A stretch of DNA of 64,000 nucleotides, from contig NC_045130.1 in the NCBI RefSeq assembly GCF_007655135.1, positions 22,635,363-22,699,362 of the forward strand. Reading direction: 5' to 3'. Origin of the DNA: Punica granatum. Its lineage: Eukaryota; Streptophyta; Magnoliopsida; Myrtales; Lythraceae. Below are positions 36,636 through 48,528 of the stretch, one piece after another (position 1 is the stretch's first letter; every line of letters begins with the position of its first letter). The position numbers were made by a program, and so were the translations under genes. Under the pieces are notes generated by a model. It was not told where the DNA came from, searched no databases, and worked only from the letters and a program-made list of their open reading frames with translations.

Positions 36636-39522
36636 AATAACCGGAATGCATGCAAGATGTCATTTTTCCTTTAGATCCGAACTTCCCATGCATGCCATAC
36701 AACGTTCCATGTTTATTTCTTTTTTTTTTTTATATATCATGCCTATAAGTTGATGAACGTGTATCTCATGAGGGGAGACGATGTGGGTCGAGACGGAAGA
36801 GACCCGGGTCACGGCCGAACCATGGAACCCACGGTCAAGCCTTGAGGGGGCGACTCGTGAGCCTCCATGATTTTTCCGAGGCTAGGGCGCCTCTTCTTTC
36901 TCGAAACTAATCGGTCCCCGTTCCCTTTTGTCGTTATTTTGTCATGTACCATGTATAATGTACTAACATGACGGGAAAAAGCTCGATTCGGGATTGGAGA
37001 ACCTCCCATTGGACTCGTGCGAGCCATGAGGGCTCACGGTCACTTTTGAAGAAAGGTGACCGAGAGCCCCCTTTGACTACACGGGTCCATGGAGGCTTCT
37101 CTCTTTCCGAGGGGGTTAGTTCCCGTGTTCCTCCGTTTCACTACCGCATGGGTCAACGTTATTCTTGGTTGTTCCTATAAATGCCTCGTTTGTGCATGTT
37201 GACGTGGTCGTTTGCGCATCCACGATTGTGACTATTTTGATTCGGTTGAAATTTGCAATATTACCGTAATCGATGTATTATGCATGTAAGAAATAATTAG
37301 AATCGGCGTGGGAGATCGCCCATAACTCGAGTTGGGTTGGGGAGACCATTCGGCTTGTCCCCTTCGGGATTGGTCGAATGCCCCCGAACCCTTCCCGAGT
37401 CTAGGGTGACCTCCTTAGCCGTTTCGGGGTCGTTTCTTGGAATTGAGTGCATTGATATTTTTATCGTTGGCTATGTGAGGATCGCATGATAGACGCGACG
37501 ATTTTAGATCATTATCCATTAAATCTATAATACCCACGATATAAGGTCACCTTCATCGAATAATTTCACAAACGGGGAAACGGAACGTGTTATTTGGTTA
37601 ATTAAATCATTCGGGATAAATAATTGGGTAAATTGGTCATTAACTTGTAAACGCATCGATGATTTACGGAACGGCGTGAATGTCCTTTTCCATTAAAAAA
37701 TCCACAATTTTAAAATGCCGAGTCACGTAACGCGAATAGAATTGTTGTCTAGGGAGTACTCACGTGCCATGACTCGAGTCCGGGCCCGATTTGAGGCGGC
37801 CCGAGTCGCGGCACGAGAATCCTTCTTAGACTCCTTCGCGTAATACGACCTCCAATTTATACACGAACATTACAATTTTATTATCCAAGGGCATAGTCGT
37901 CATTCCGTGATTCACCGATACCCTAGGCTTTAGGGAGTTGGAAACATCTAGAGCTATGAACGAGAAAGGACAACCCGTTCGGGTGCGAGTTTCATTCGCG
38001 TGGTCCATTTCGTTTGTTTTCGGTGTTTCTTTCTTTCTATCATAGATTCGGTGGGGAGTATCTTATTTCAGGTACAAAACACGAACAATCGGATTAACCG
38101 TACATTCGACTTAATCAAACACTAGGTAATGGATAGGCGGAATGATAGATTCCAATCTAGAGTCAAAACACGAGTTTGGCTAATTCGGTGAAACCGCAGT
38201 GACACTTAACTGAATAAGAGTCATAAAACAAACACACACATATAATTGGCTTAGAACCTTATCCTAGCCCGCCCTCTATGTTTGCCTAGGTTAGATGTAT
38301 TGTTTGCCAATCAACCACGGATAATAACTGATTAAATCACGTATATTCGGCCTAATACACAATTCGTTTGTATTCACCGACACTTATTAGTAATTGTCAG
38401 TTGCTTTCTGTATCGTGTCATTTATATCAGTTTTCTTCTGCTTTATTCTTGCTTTTGATGATTTATTGCGGTTCGGGCCCGAACCCATAGGTCACGTATT
38501 GCACGGGGTCCAACGCCCCAAATCACCGAACACGAGGTCCAACGCCTCTTAACTCACCGAGCGCGTGCAACCCGAGTGCGGAATGGGATCTAGCCTCGAG
38601 TTTCCATCGCACTCCAAATATGGCCTATGTGGAAGGAAATTTGGATTGGATGTGTGAAACGTGTTTAGATATCACCCGGGAGCTCGATCGGTCCAACGGT
38701 TACAATGGGAACTAATTGGTTCTCCTGCAAACCGTCGGTTCGATTGGACCCGACCCCCGGCTCTTTGAGTCCGCGTTGCGTTAATTTATTTATCGGTCAT
38801 TCAAAACACACGGTGAGCCGGAGCGGAATATTGGCCCAATGCAAACCAATCGGGATCCATTTACTTATTCAGTTGCACTTTATAATTATTCGAGAGAACA
38901 TCGTGAGGATTTTATTTGTATAATCATTCACTTGTAAGGATCCCCGACCGGCGAGCGAGAGGTCCGAGTGTCGAACCGGCCAAGTCGGTCTATTGTTACC
39001 AAGAGGTGAGTAAGCTCGAATACTCGCGGTTTCGGTTCGCGCAGGGAATCGACCATCACGGTTCGATGAACTGTAACGCTAAGATAGTGAACCGATTCCT
39101 CGACGTGCAAGCCTACTCATCTTTCGGATTCTTGGTCCAACTCAATCGATTCATCGAATTTACGGAGTCAAAACGGGCGAGTCGAGCACAACTCTAAATC
39201 ATGCGGTAAATAAACAAAATGGCAAGCCTAGCAAGCTAGAGTACCGAAAGGGCATGCGGGATATAGACCCGCACGTAATAGAACCCCCGAATTCGGAATT
39301 TTCGGTTCCGTACGACCATTGCCTTAGCATTTAGGTGTACCCCGTACCCCTAGACCCGGATAACTTGCCGGCCCTCGACCTTCGGGTCGTAAAATGGCAA
39401 GTGGCGACTCCTTCTCACGTGCGTCCGTCGCGCGTCCCCGGGAAGGTGGATACTCCCAAGCCGCGTTTGCTTAGGCGCGCGCATGCGTGCCCCGACGAGA
39501 TGAAATTCGGGTGCGCACAGCT

Positions 39523-39540
39523 TGGCGACTCCATTGGGGA
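39523..39540 (+). other. Primer binding site of Element 1
   Basis: TGGCGACTCCATTGGGGA, three bases after the 5' LTR. It differs at one base from the Element 2 site (C to T), consistent with decay or a slightly different primer match. Confidence 0.85.
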
Positions 39541-40128
39541 CACTTAGAGGGTTCGGGCTCATTCCCGCTTGTTTTGTTTGCTTGTCTATTTACCGCTTTC
39601 CGCATTTCCCGCTTATCTACTTTACGCACTTTTATTTTCCGCACATGCATTGCACATCATACTAGTTTCTTAGGCACCTTGTCCGACATCCCACGGGCAC
39701 CAATATAGGAAGCTAGGTTAGTCAGAGGTTCCGAGTAAGGGAACGGATCGAGTCGGCTATGCCACCGAACCGGCCCCCAAAGATCCTCGCTCGATTTCAA
39801 GGAATTCACACCCTTGAGTCGGGAGCCCCCATCCCTAGTTAGCGGTTCTCCCAGTAGCACCGAAAACCATGCATACACAGGGACCGTCATGCTCGACCAA
39901 TTTTACCTTCATGCCGTCAACCGACCCAAAGTCGAGTCCTTGAGTCAGCCCGTAGTTTTCTTTAGGACGGGCATTTTGTTGTTTTTATAAGAAAGAGCGA
40001 TGTACACTGTAAAGAACGCAACTATAGTTTACTTTTCCGCACTGCATACATTTTTTCGAAAAACTTAGGACATTACATTGATTTGATCCTAAAAATGTTA
40101 AGCCGACATCTCCCCCATCTAGGTAAGG
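39541..40128 (+). other. 5' leader of Element 1, no gene
   Basis: 588 bp between the primer site and ORF1. It is AT-rich near 39570-39660 (TTTACCGCTTTCCGC, then several TTTCCGC-like motifs) and shares its 5' half with the Element 2 leader. It may hold the packaging signal; no direct evidence is visible. Confidence 0.6.
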
Positions 40129-41628
40129 ATGGACCGCCCGGCTCCCGGTCTTAGACTCGAAGCAATCACGCCGCCAAGGCAGGACATCATGCGCATCTGG
40201 AGGACTCTCCGACCGGTGGACCATGCATTCATCCAGGGCATCATCGGAGACGTGGTCATGTTCACCGACACCCCGGTGGATTGGATCTTCCTGAGGGCTG
40301 CCGCCGAACTTTGGGATCCTGAGCATGCGGTATTCAACTTCCAGGGGACGGAGTTGGCCCCCACGATCGAGGAATACACGGCACTCGTCCAAAGGCCTAC
40401 GTCCACGATCCACGGCATCTTCGTGCCTAATCCGTTCACAACCATCCAGGGTCAGCTCTCCAATCTCCTCCACATACCTGCTCAAGACATCCACGAGGAG
40501 CTTCACGAGAGGTGGGACCAAGGCATCCGGATTGCATGGCTCTCCGATTGGACGCTCCTCCGCGCCATGACGCCTACAACGGCTTCCTATCAGCGCGACG
40601 CTTGCCATGGATTCTTGCTCTTGGTCTTTGGCACCCTCCTCTTCCCGTACTCGCTGAACCTCATCGACGGGGCTATAGCCCAAGTCGTCCTCCAAGCGGT
40701 GGGAGGCCATAGTTATGTGGAGGCTTTGTTAGCCGAGACCGTTCGGTCTCTTGACTATGTTAGGGAGGTTCGGCGCGGAAGGATGAGAGGATCCCCGCAC
40801 TTGCTACAGATTTGGCTTCTAGCTCATATCCGCCCCTTTTGTTCATCACATCCGTTCTCCTACATTGCCGACGAGCGCTCGTTGATCGAGCGCCTGGTAC
40901 CAGTTATCCCACCTCCCGAGCATAGTTTCTCAGAATGGAGGTGCTTTTGGCGCGAGCTGACGCCCTCACGGTTCCTATGGGTCACCCGATGGAATCCCGG
41001 CGGCCCCATGATCACGGGATATCCCGGAATTGTGGGAGTCCCCCTTCTCAGCCACTTGGGAAGCACCCTCATATTTCCCGGCCGAGTAATCAGACAACTC
41101 GGCTGCTTACAGGACATTCCCGCCGAGGCGGACCGCCTACCTTTCCGCCTCCAATGGGCCGACTCCACATCCACGGCCCCCGATAGATTCCTACAGATTC
41201 GGGAGATCCGTCGCCAACGGGACGCTAGTGTCATACAACGCCTGTACTTCCTCGAGCACCCCACCGACGAGGAACGAGCATTCTCTGCCACCTCAGCATA
41301 CGTGGCCCAGTTCTACCCGCAAGGATCGACACCGCCTCAACGGTCTCAGGCCGCCTCGACTTCCTGCGCTACATCCACCCTCGCCCCCGAAGCCGAAAGT
41401 TCCACCCGAGCGGCCATGCACGCAGAGCTACGGGCCATCAGGGAGGAACGGGATAGGCTTCGTTACGAGCTTGTTGACTCCCGCGCAGAGGTCGCGGACT
41501 ATAGAGAGCTTCAGACACAGTTGACTCGAGCACGCGCCCGGGTCGCACACTTAGACCGGGAGATGGCCCGCTTGGATGCGGAGTTGGATCGAGTGCACAA
41601 GAGGGCGCGCAACCTCACCCATCCTTAG
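40129..41628 (+). CDS. ORF1 protein upstream of gag (plant-mobile-domain/DUF7745-like)
   Basis: An intact 499-codon ORF ending at TAG 41626-41628. Residues 1 to about 370 resemble the plant mobile domain-like DUF7745 family found in retroelement ORF1 proteins, including WDPEHAVFNF (62-71) and EEYTALV (81-87). I recognise the family but could not search it. Residues 433-495 are a long charged helix, probably a coiled coil (RAIREERDRLRYEL at its start). An extra ORF here is a hallmark of Ogre elements; its role is unknown. The first ATG is used because no upstream in-frame extension is evident. It is the only long element ORF in the window without a break, in contrast to gag-pol beside it. It may be translated from a spliced or full-length RNA. 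Confidence 0.8.
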   Translation: MDRPAPGLRLEAITPPRQDIMRIWRTLRPVDHAFIQGIIGDVVMFTDTPVDWIFLRAAAELWDPEHAVFNFQGTELAPTIEEYTALVQRPTSTIHGIFVPNPFTTIQGQLSNLLHIPAQDIHEELHERWDQGIRIAWLSDWTLLRAMTPTTASYQRDACHGFLLLVFGTLLFPYSLNLIDGAIAQVVLQAVGGHSYVEALLAETVRSLDYVREVRRGRMRGSPHLLQIWLLAHIRPFCSSHPFSYIADERSLIERLVPVIPPPEHSFSEWRCFWRELTPSRFLWVTRWNPGGPMITGYPGIVGVPLLSHLGSTLIFPGRVIRQLGCLQDIPAEADRLPFRLQWADSTSTAPDRFLQIREIRRQRDASVIQRLYFLEHPTDEERAFSATSAYVAQFYPQGSTPPQRSQAASTSCATSTLAPEAESSTRAAMHAELRAIREERDRLRYELVDSRAEVADYRELQTQLTRARARVAHLDREMARLDAELDRVHKRARNLTHP

Positions 41629-41948
41629 GATTAGTAGACGCACTCATTTTTTGCCCTCGCTCGGACCTACGCCACTTTCGAGCGGCCACCGAGCGCAAAG
41701 GGATGTCGGCTTTACGTTTATGTTCCTTTCTTTTCTTCTGAATATTCTATTTTGTAAAACCACGGGACTTGGAGCGAATCAATGTAATGACATTAGTGTT
41801 TTGAAAGCTCATGCATCTCACACATTTCCTCATCCTACTTAATTCCGCACTTATCATTCGAGTTATCGGTGTCTGTCCTTACACATTCTTGGAATCTAGG
41901 TGATTACAACTGGCGTCACACCGCTACCCGACTCGTTAACGTCTCAGG
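41629..41948 (+). other. Spacer between ORF1 and gag
   Basis: 320 bp, T-rich in the middle (TTCCTTTCTTTTCTTCTG near 41721-41738), with no gene. The frame upstream of the gag ATG has a TAA just before it (CGTTAACGTC near 41934), so gag most simply starts at 41949. That stop could itself be a mutation in a longer N-terminus. Confidence 0.5.
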
Positions 41949-44453
41949 ATGGCGGAAGGAGACCACGTCGATATTTCCGAAGAAGTCAACCCTTCAGTCC
42001 CGACCCTCTCTCAACCACCGCAGACACACGCTTTGCCCCCTCCTACTCCCGCAGGCGTACTCCCGGCATACTCCGGCGCCCTTCCGACGCATCTCCCGCC
42101 CCCGGCACCTTCAGGGGCGCCTCTCCCACCGGCCTCACCAACATCCACCGCCACCAATGACCAAGCCCGCATTGCGGCCCTCGAGGGCACGGTCAACCAA
42201 ATAGTCACTAATATGGCGGAGCTGCTCGCCTTGCTCAGAGGACCTAACCGGGCCTCCTCGAGTTCTACTCCTCCCCCGGGACCGGGACCAACAGTCGATC
42301 CAACCCCGTGGGCTCCACCGACCCAAGCCCCGGAGAACGTTGAAGCTCCCGCACCACCAACGCTGTATACGTCCACGGTCCACCCCTTCACAAGTCAATT
42401 TCCGCCACCGCCGGCCCCTTCGGTAGTCCCTCTTCCACCGGCTGCCTTCCTGTCCGCGGAGCACATCCTGTCTGCACCTCCATCTGTTTCCATACCGGCT
42501 CCGGCTATGATCTACACGGCGCCCCCGCCGACGGTTTTCCCGGCAACCACCGCACCTGCTCCAACTCATCCTCAAGCCATGGAGCTCCCTCCTTATCCGA
42601 CTCTGCAGCCTCACGTCGGCCTCTCCTACCAGGCACCGCCCCCCATAAACACCACCTTCCACGAACCGGGCACGCCGACTCATGCGGCCCAACTCGCCCC
42701 ACCGACGCAATTCTTCCCCGAGGCCGACGCCGAACAGGAGCGTAGGCTGAATCGAATGGAGGAAACTATACGGGCCCTGCAAGCGAACGACGTTCACCCC
42801 AACACCCGCTACGGCGACTGTAGCCTATTCCCGGGCATGCGTCTGCCCCCGAAGTTCAAGGTTCCAGAGTTCAAGACCTATGAAGGCACGACGGATCCGC
42901 GCCACCACCTCCGCCATTACCGAGGGAAGATGCTGCAGTATTGGGAATACGAGGAATTCGTCATCCACTCCTTCCAGGATAGCCTGTCAGGATCGGCCCT
43001 CGATTGGTTCATGTCGTTGAAGGCCGAAGACATCCCAACGTGGGAGGACCTCTCCCGGAAGTTCACCGACCAGTATCGGTATTGCGCAGAAGCGCCTCCC
43101 ACCCTGTTGGAGCTAAGCACCAAAGAGATGGCGAGGGGCCAAAGGTTTGAGGAGTATGCTGCCAAGTGGCGGGCCCAAGCAGCAAAGCACATCCTTCCAA
43201 TCAGCGAGGTGCAACAGATCCAATTGTTCCACTCCACGTTGAGAGGGGTATATTACTCGCACTTGTTGGCGCACACCTCCTCGTTCTTCGACCTCATCGA
43301 GGCCGGGAAAAAGCTGGATTTGGGCATCAAGCTCGGAAGGATGGAGGACCCCACCAGCAAAGGAGATGAGTCGTCGAAGAAGGCCCCCACGACATCATCA
43401 TCTTCGAGCGGGAGAAGGGGAAAGGAAGTCTCGGTAAACGCCGTCCATACGGCGCAACAGGCCCCCCAGCAATATTCGATGAACTACACGGCGGTGCCTC
43501 CCGCAGTTCCCTCATTCGCCCCGCAGGCACCTCAGTATCGATCTCAAGCCCCTGCCCAATCAATCTACTATTCCGCACTGCCGCCTCCACCCCTACCTGC
43601 AGTATCATCGCCCGTCGTCCACCATTATGCCCCTGCTCCATCCCAAGCCCCTCAATATCAACCTCCGGCTCCTAGGACTACTCAGCCGGCACAACGGGCC
43701 CCGCCCCCGCAAAGTCAACAGGGCGGTGCAGGACCGTCGCGACCCCGCTGACAATACCCGACCCTACCGGTTCCGCCTTCCCACATCTACCGATAAATTC
43801 GCGAGAATATCGGAACAATAGCGCCCGGCCCGAGCTTCGATCCAACCATTCAAGATCAAAGCAAGCAGTGCGAATATCATCTGGGGGCGCCGGGGCATAC
43901 CCTGGACACTTGTTGGAGAATGAGGGAGAGGATCCAAGAGATGATCGATGCGAAGGAGCTCGTATTCAATGCTGTAAAGCCTCCGAACGTACAGGCTAAT
44001 CCTCTCCCCGACGATGGACCGGCTCCGGGGCCCTCTATCAATATGATCACTATATGCGCATCGGGAGAGGGCGAAGGCGAGCCAAGTTGTTCCTCCCCCT
44101 TAGTAATCGAATACGTACCTGCGGAAGCCGCAGTCGGGTTCACCGGGACGGACATACCTCATGCCCCGCTTGTTATAGACGTCCCCGCCCCGGAGCCATA
44201 CTCGAGCGATAGGGTCCCCTGGATCTATGACGGAGCTGTCGGAAACCTGGAGCAACAATTTGGTGTCATGGGCATAACCCGCTCAGGGCGACTATATGAG
44301 AATCCGACGACCACTGACAGAGGGAAGGCACCCGCTGCCGAAGAGGAGAGGAGGCCTAGCACCCTGCCTGCTTCGTCTAAGAAGGTGACAGAAGAGGAGG
44401 CCGAAGCCTTCATGAAGGTCATCAAAGCAAGCGAGTATAAGGTGGTAGAGTAG
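41949..44453 (+). pseudogene. gag: gag (capsid/nucleocapsid), three in-frame stops
   Basis: Gag would form the cytoplasmic particle and bind element RNA. The start ATG at 41949 opens a proline-rich region (about residues 15-235), then a short charged helix (about 258-276) and the retrotransposon-gag capsid domain (about 297-470, with FKVPEFKTYEGTTDPR and YAAKWRAQAAKH). A zinc knuckle of the form CX2HX5HX4C is at 43869-43913. The frame is interrupted by TGA 43749-43751, TAA 43794-43796 and TAG 44451-44453, while the sense reads on in the same frame throughout. The stop contexts fit single C-to-T changes in Arg or Gln codons. Protease follows in the same frame, as a gag-protease fusion. Confidence 0.85.
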
Positions 44454-45002
44454 ATGGCCAAATCTCCGGCCCACATCTCGTTGCTTGCCCTCCTACTCAA
44501 CTCGGAACCTCACAGGGAGGCCCTCATGCGCGTCCTGACGGCCGCGCAAGTCCCCAAAGGGACGCCCCCGGACCGGATAGAGGAAACCGTCAACTCTATT
44601 TTCTCCAACACCATCTCGTTTTCGGACGATGAGCTCCCCTCTGAAGGATGCGCACACTCCCGGGCACTGCACATCGTCTGCAAGTGCAACAACCATATCG
44701 TGGGCCGGGTCATGATCGACAACGGTTCCGCGCTCAACGTATGCCCGGTGACCACTTTGAAGAAGATGAATGTGGATCTCAACCGCATCTGTCCCAGCAA
44801 AACAGCGGTCCGAGCTTTCGATGGTTCGAGGAGAGAGGTGAACGGTGAAATCGATCTCCTCATAGATATCGGCCCATGCTCCTTTAGCGTCACATTCCAA
44901 GTATTGGATATCCCGAACGCCTTCAGCCTACGACGGAAGGAGGAACTCTGTTATGGCTTCATGATCCATACTATCAATGAATTCCCTATATGCATTTTTT
45001 GA
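44454..45002 (+). pseudogene. pro: Retroviral-type aspartic protease, C-terminus lost
   Basis: Would cut the Gag-Pol polyprotein. The catalytic DNG is at 44718-44726 (residue 89 counted from the ATG at 44454) in the setting VMIDNGSALNVCP. The frame continues from gag after TAG 44451-44453. After PNAFSL (around 44930) the expected hydrophobic-LGRPW segment that completes the active-site fold in this family is not readable; the sequence turns into an unrelated tail and ends at TGA 45000-45002. Either an internal deletion has occurred or this tail is already intron sequence. The protease is probably inactive as it stands. Confidence 0.75.
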
Positions 45003-45087
45003 ATCCTTGTCTATTCCACTCTCTCTTCCTTACTCTTTTGTTCATATCATTCTAAATTTCTCTAAGACAATTCTTTCAATTCTCCAG
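45003..45087 (+). other. Pyrimidine-rich, intron-like gap before RT
   Basis: T/C-rich sequence (CTATTCCACTCTCTCTTCC near 45012, then TTCTTTCAATTCTCCAG ending at 45087) that looks like a plant 3' splice site. Directly after the AG, the frame that leads into RT is open and reads an acidic linker. Ogre elements are known to splice out an intron between protease and RT. No convincing GT donor could be fixed. Confidence 0.45.
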
Positions 45088-46807
45088 GCTCCACTCGAAT
45101 CCAAATCCTCGATGCGTTGATTCGAACCCATCCGAAGAATGTCTCGAAGAGCCTGGACCCATATACTTCGGGGAAGGGCTCGACGAAGACAGTCTAGTGC
45201 CTGAGATAGAAGAGAGTTTGCGCCACCTCGAGGATCGCCAACTCACCTCGCTCGAGCCAACAGAAGAGATCAACGTGGGTACTCAAGAGGAGCCCCGCAT
45301 CCTAAAGATCGGCACAAGCCTCGACCCAACACAGCGGGTCCGAATGATCGATTTCTTGACCAGGTATCAAGAGGTCTTTGCCTGGTCCTACGCCGACATG
45401 CCGGGTCTAGACCCGTCAATAGTAAAGCACTTCCTCCCGCTGGACACCGAGAAGTTCCCGCCCAAACGGCAACAATTACGACGGCAATGAGCAAGCCTCC
45501 TTCTCCGCATCAAGGAGGAGGTTGTCAAACAGATCAACGCGGGCTTTCTCGAGGTCTGCAACTACTCCAAATGGGTGGCAAACATCGTACCGGTGGAGAA
45601 GAAAGATGGAAGGGTCCGAGTCTGCGTCGACTACCGGGACCTCAATAAGGCCAGTCCCAAAGACAACTTTCCTTTGCCCCATATCGACATACTAGTCGAT
45701 AACACGGCGCGCCACGCCCAGTTTTCTTTCATGGACGGTTTCTCCGGATACAACCAAATTCGGATGGCCGAGGAAGACAAGGTCAAGACGACGTTCACTA
45801 CCATGTGGGGAACCTTCTGTTATCGCGTCATGCCTTTCGGTCTCAAGAACGCCGGGGCAACTTATCAGAGGGCTATGGTCACATTGTTCCACGACATGAT
45901 GCATAAGGAAGTCGAGGTCTATGTTGACGACATGATTGCCAAGTCCAAAGAAGGAGAGGATCACCTCGTTAATTTGAAGCGTCTCTTCGACCGCTTAAAG
46001 GAGTACAAGCTTCGGCTTAATCCAGCAAAATGCACGTTCGGCGCTCGATCGGGAAAGCTACTAGGATTCGTGGTCAGCGAGCGCGGCATCGAAGTAGATC
46101 CCGATAAAGTCAAGGCGATCAAAGAGCTTCCTCCGCCATCTTCGGTCCGCGAAGTACGAGGCTTCTTGGGGCGGCTGAATTACATCGCACGATTCATTGC
46201 GAACCTAACAGACAAATGCCAACCACTCTTTTGCTTGCTCCGCAAGAACGCGGCGATTGAATGGGACGAAGAATGTCAGAAGGCCTTTGACACCATCAAG
46301 GCGTACCTGGTCCAACCACCGGTATTGGTCCCGCCTACACCGGGTCGTCCCCTCGTACTTTATCTAACGGTACGCCGCCAATCATTAGGATGCATGTTGG
46401 GACAAGAGGAGGAGTCCGCGCACACGGAGCGCGCGATCTACTATCTGAGCAAAAAGTTCACCGATGGAGAGTCCAATTACCCGGAAATCGAGAAGATGTG
46501 CTGCGCATTGGTGTGGGTCATGCAAAGGCTCCGACAATACACGCTCTATCACACGGTCCGCTTGCTGTCAAAGGCAGACCCCTTGAAGTACTTACTCGAC
46601 AGTCCCTCCTCCACGCGGAACCTCGCCAAATGGCGTTGTCAATTGACGGAATACGATATCGAGTACGTGTCCCGCACTTCGGTCAAGAGGCAAGCGATCG
46701 CGGATCATTTGGCAGAATTCCCAATTGAAGACCACACACCCATTAACCCCGACTTCTCGGATGAGGGAATCCTCCGAGTAGACGACGAGGGAGAGGAGCC
46801 GGGATGA
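45088..46807 (+). pseudogene. pol: Reverse transcriptase plus first RNase H region
   Basis: Would copy element RNA to DNA. After an acidic linker, the RT begins near 45410; TGA at 45488-45490 interrupts it (CAA TGA GCA, fitting CGA to TGA) and the frame continues. Counting from the ATG at 45575, the first catalytic Asp is D54 (FMDGFSGY) and YVDD is at 116-119 (45920-45931). Residues about 255-370 are the usual Ty3/gypsy RNase H position, but the first catalytic Asp is absent (LYLTVRRQSLG), as is usual in Tat elements where a second RNase H takes over. TGA at 46805-46807 ends this part where a Trp codon is expected (G to A). The downstream reading frame is the same. Confidence 0.9.
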
Positions 46808-48232
46808 AAGATGTATTTCGACGGTGCTGTCAATTCCATGGGATCAGGTATCGGCGCAGTACTGATATCCCCGGACGGACACTATTACCCAGTAGCGACA
46901 AAGATCGACTTCCCGTGCACCAATAATGTGGCCGAGTACGAGGCATGTATTCTCGGCCTCCAAGCGGCGTTGGATTTCAAAGTAAAAGAGCTCGAAGTGT
47001 TCGGCGATTCTATGCTCACTATCTTCCAAACACTGGGGCAATGGAAGACGAAAGACGCGAAGCTAGTGCCGTATCACGAGTACCTCGAGAAGTTAACCGA
47101 GAACTTCGAGGACATCTCATTCACCTATACTCCGCGCATGACAAATCAATTCGTGGACGCGCTTGTGACGCTCGCCTCCATGGTGAGCATCACGAGGGAG
47201 AACCTTATCGAGCCCCTTGAGATCGAGATAGCCGAAGGATCGGCACACTGCAATTCAATCGAAGCTTCCGAGGCAAAGCCGTGGTACGAGGACATCAAGA
47301 ACCTTCTACGAACCGGCCAATATCCCCCATTCGCCGATCGCCGCGATCGGAAGACTCTCAGACGCCTCGCGATACACTACTTTCTGAGCGGTGAGATACT
47401 CTACCGCCGTTCCTTCGACTCCACACTCCTCCGGTGCATCGACGAACACGAGTCGCGGCGTCTCATGGAGGAAGTGCACGGGGGAAACTGTGGGCCTCAC
47501 ATGAACGGCCTCATGCTTGCTAAGAAGATCATGCGCTTGGGTTATTATTGGTCCACCATGGAGACTGATTGTGTGAAGCATGTTAGACATTGCCACCGAT
47601 GTCAAGTTTACACCGATCAGATCAAAGCGCCGCCCAACGAATTGCGCCCCATGACGGCACCATGGCCTTTTTCAATGTGGGGAATGGATGTGATTGGCCC
47701 GATCAACCCCAAAACGTCTAACGGGCATATGTTCATTTTGGTGGCGATCGACTACTTCACCAAATGGATCGAAGCCGTCACTCTTGCGTCAGTCACCGCA
47801 AAAGCCGTGGCCCGTTTTCTCAGACGCGACGTCATAGCCCGATACGGGGTCCCTGCGACAATCATCACAGACAACGCCAAGAACCTGAACAACAAGGTCA
47901 TCGACGAGATTTGTGCACAATTCAAAATCCGACACCGCAATTCCACCCCGTACCGTCCCCAAATGAACGGTGCGGTGGAAGCGGCGAATAAGAACATCAA
48001 AAAGATCATTGAAAAAATGACGGTGAACTATAAGGATTGGCACGAGATGCTCCCCTATGCACTCCTGGCGTACCGTACATCCATACGGACCTCAACCGGG
48101 GCAACCCCGTACTCGCTAGTCTATGGCATGGAGGCCGTCCTCCCAATCGAAGTGGAGATCCCCTCCATGAGGATTATTGCCGAGGCCGAGCTTGAAGAAG
48201 CGAAATGGGAAAGCAGCGGTACGAACAGTTAA
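46808..48232 (+). pseudogene. pol: Second (archaeal-type) RNase H and integrase
   Basis: Same frame as the RT. Counting from the ATG at 46811, residues 1-125 form the additional RNase H known from Tat elements, with D4 (YFDGA), E42 (AEYEA), D66 (GDSML) and D116 (VDAL), so all four acidic residues remain. Integrase follows: zinc finger H223-x6-H230-x30-C261-x2-C264, then catalytic D293 (GMDVIGP), D354 (TDNAKN) and E390 (NGAVEAA), with exactly 35 residues between the last two. A 1-bp loss at about 48205-48212 shifts the frame, so it ends falsely at 48232. The relative in copy D keeps the frame at this point. Confidence 0.92.
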
Positions 48233-48528
48233 ATTTCATTGATGAGAAGAGGCTGAAAGCGCTATGCCACGGACAGTGCTATCAACAAAGAATGGCTCGA
48301 GCCTTCAACGCAAGAGTCCGCCACCGCGATTTCAACCCCGGCGACCTCGTTTTGAGGAAAGTCCTACACGTCACGCCGGACTCTTGAGGGAAGTTCTCGT
48401 ACAAATACGATGGCCCCTTCGTCGTCAAAGAGGTTTTCTCCAGAGGAGCGGTCGTCTTGAGCGACATGGACGGCACTGAAAATGCCCTTCCCGTCAACGC
48501 TGACGCCCTTAAGAAGTATTATCCGTGA
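48205..48528 (+). pseudogene. pol: Integrase C-terminal domain after frameshift
   Basis: Continuation of integrase in the next frame, from QRYEQLNFIDEKRL to the natural stop at 48526-48528. TGA at 48385-48387 interrupts it where copy D has Arg (CRGKF). The DNA-binding GPF motif (YKYDGPF) comes after that stop. The natural end, KKYYP, is the same as in copy D, which confirms the pol 3' boundary. Confidence 0.9.

Larger units (their letters stand above)
34467..39519 (+). mobile_element. 5' LTR of Element 1
   Basis: 5053 bp from TGTCAACACC to GGTGCGCACA. The 3' LTR, without the nested insert, is 5054 bp. About the first 1.06 kb differs from the 3' LTR at roughly 3% of positions by eye, but the rest differs only rarely. 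It contains a TATA box, a pyrimidine-rich stretch, an LTR-internal ORF and a poly-T/TATATA run near 36719-36738. Confidence 0.95.
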
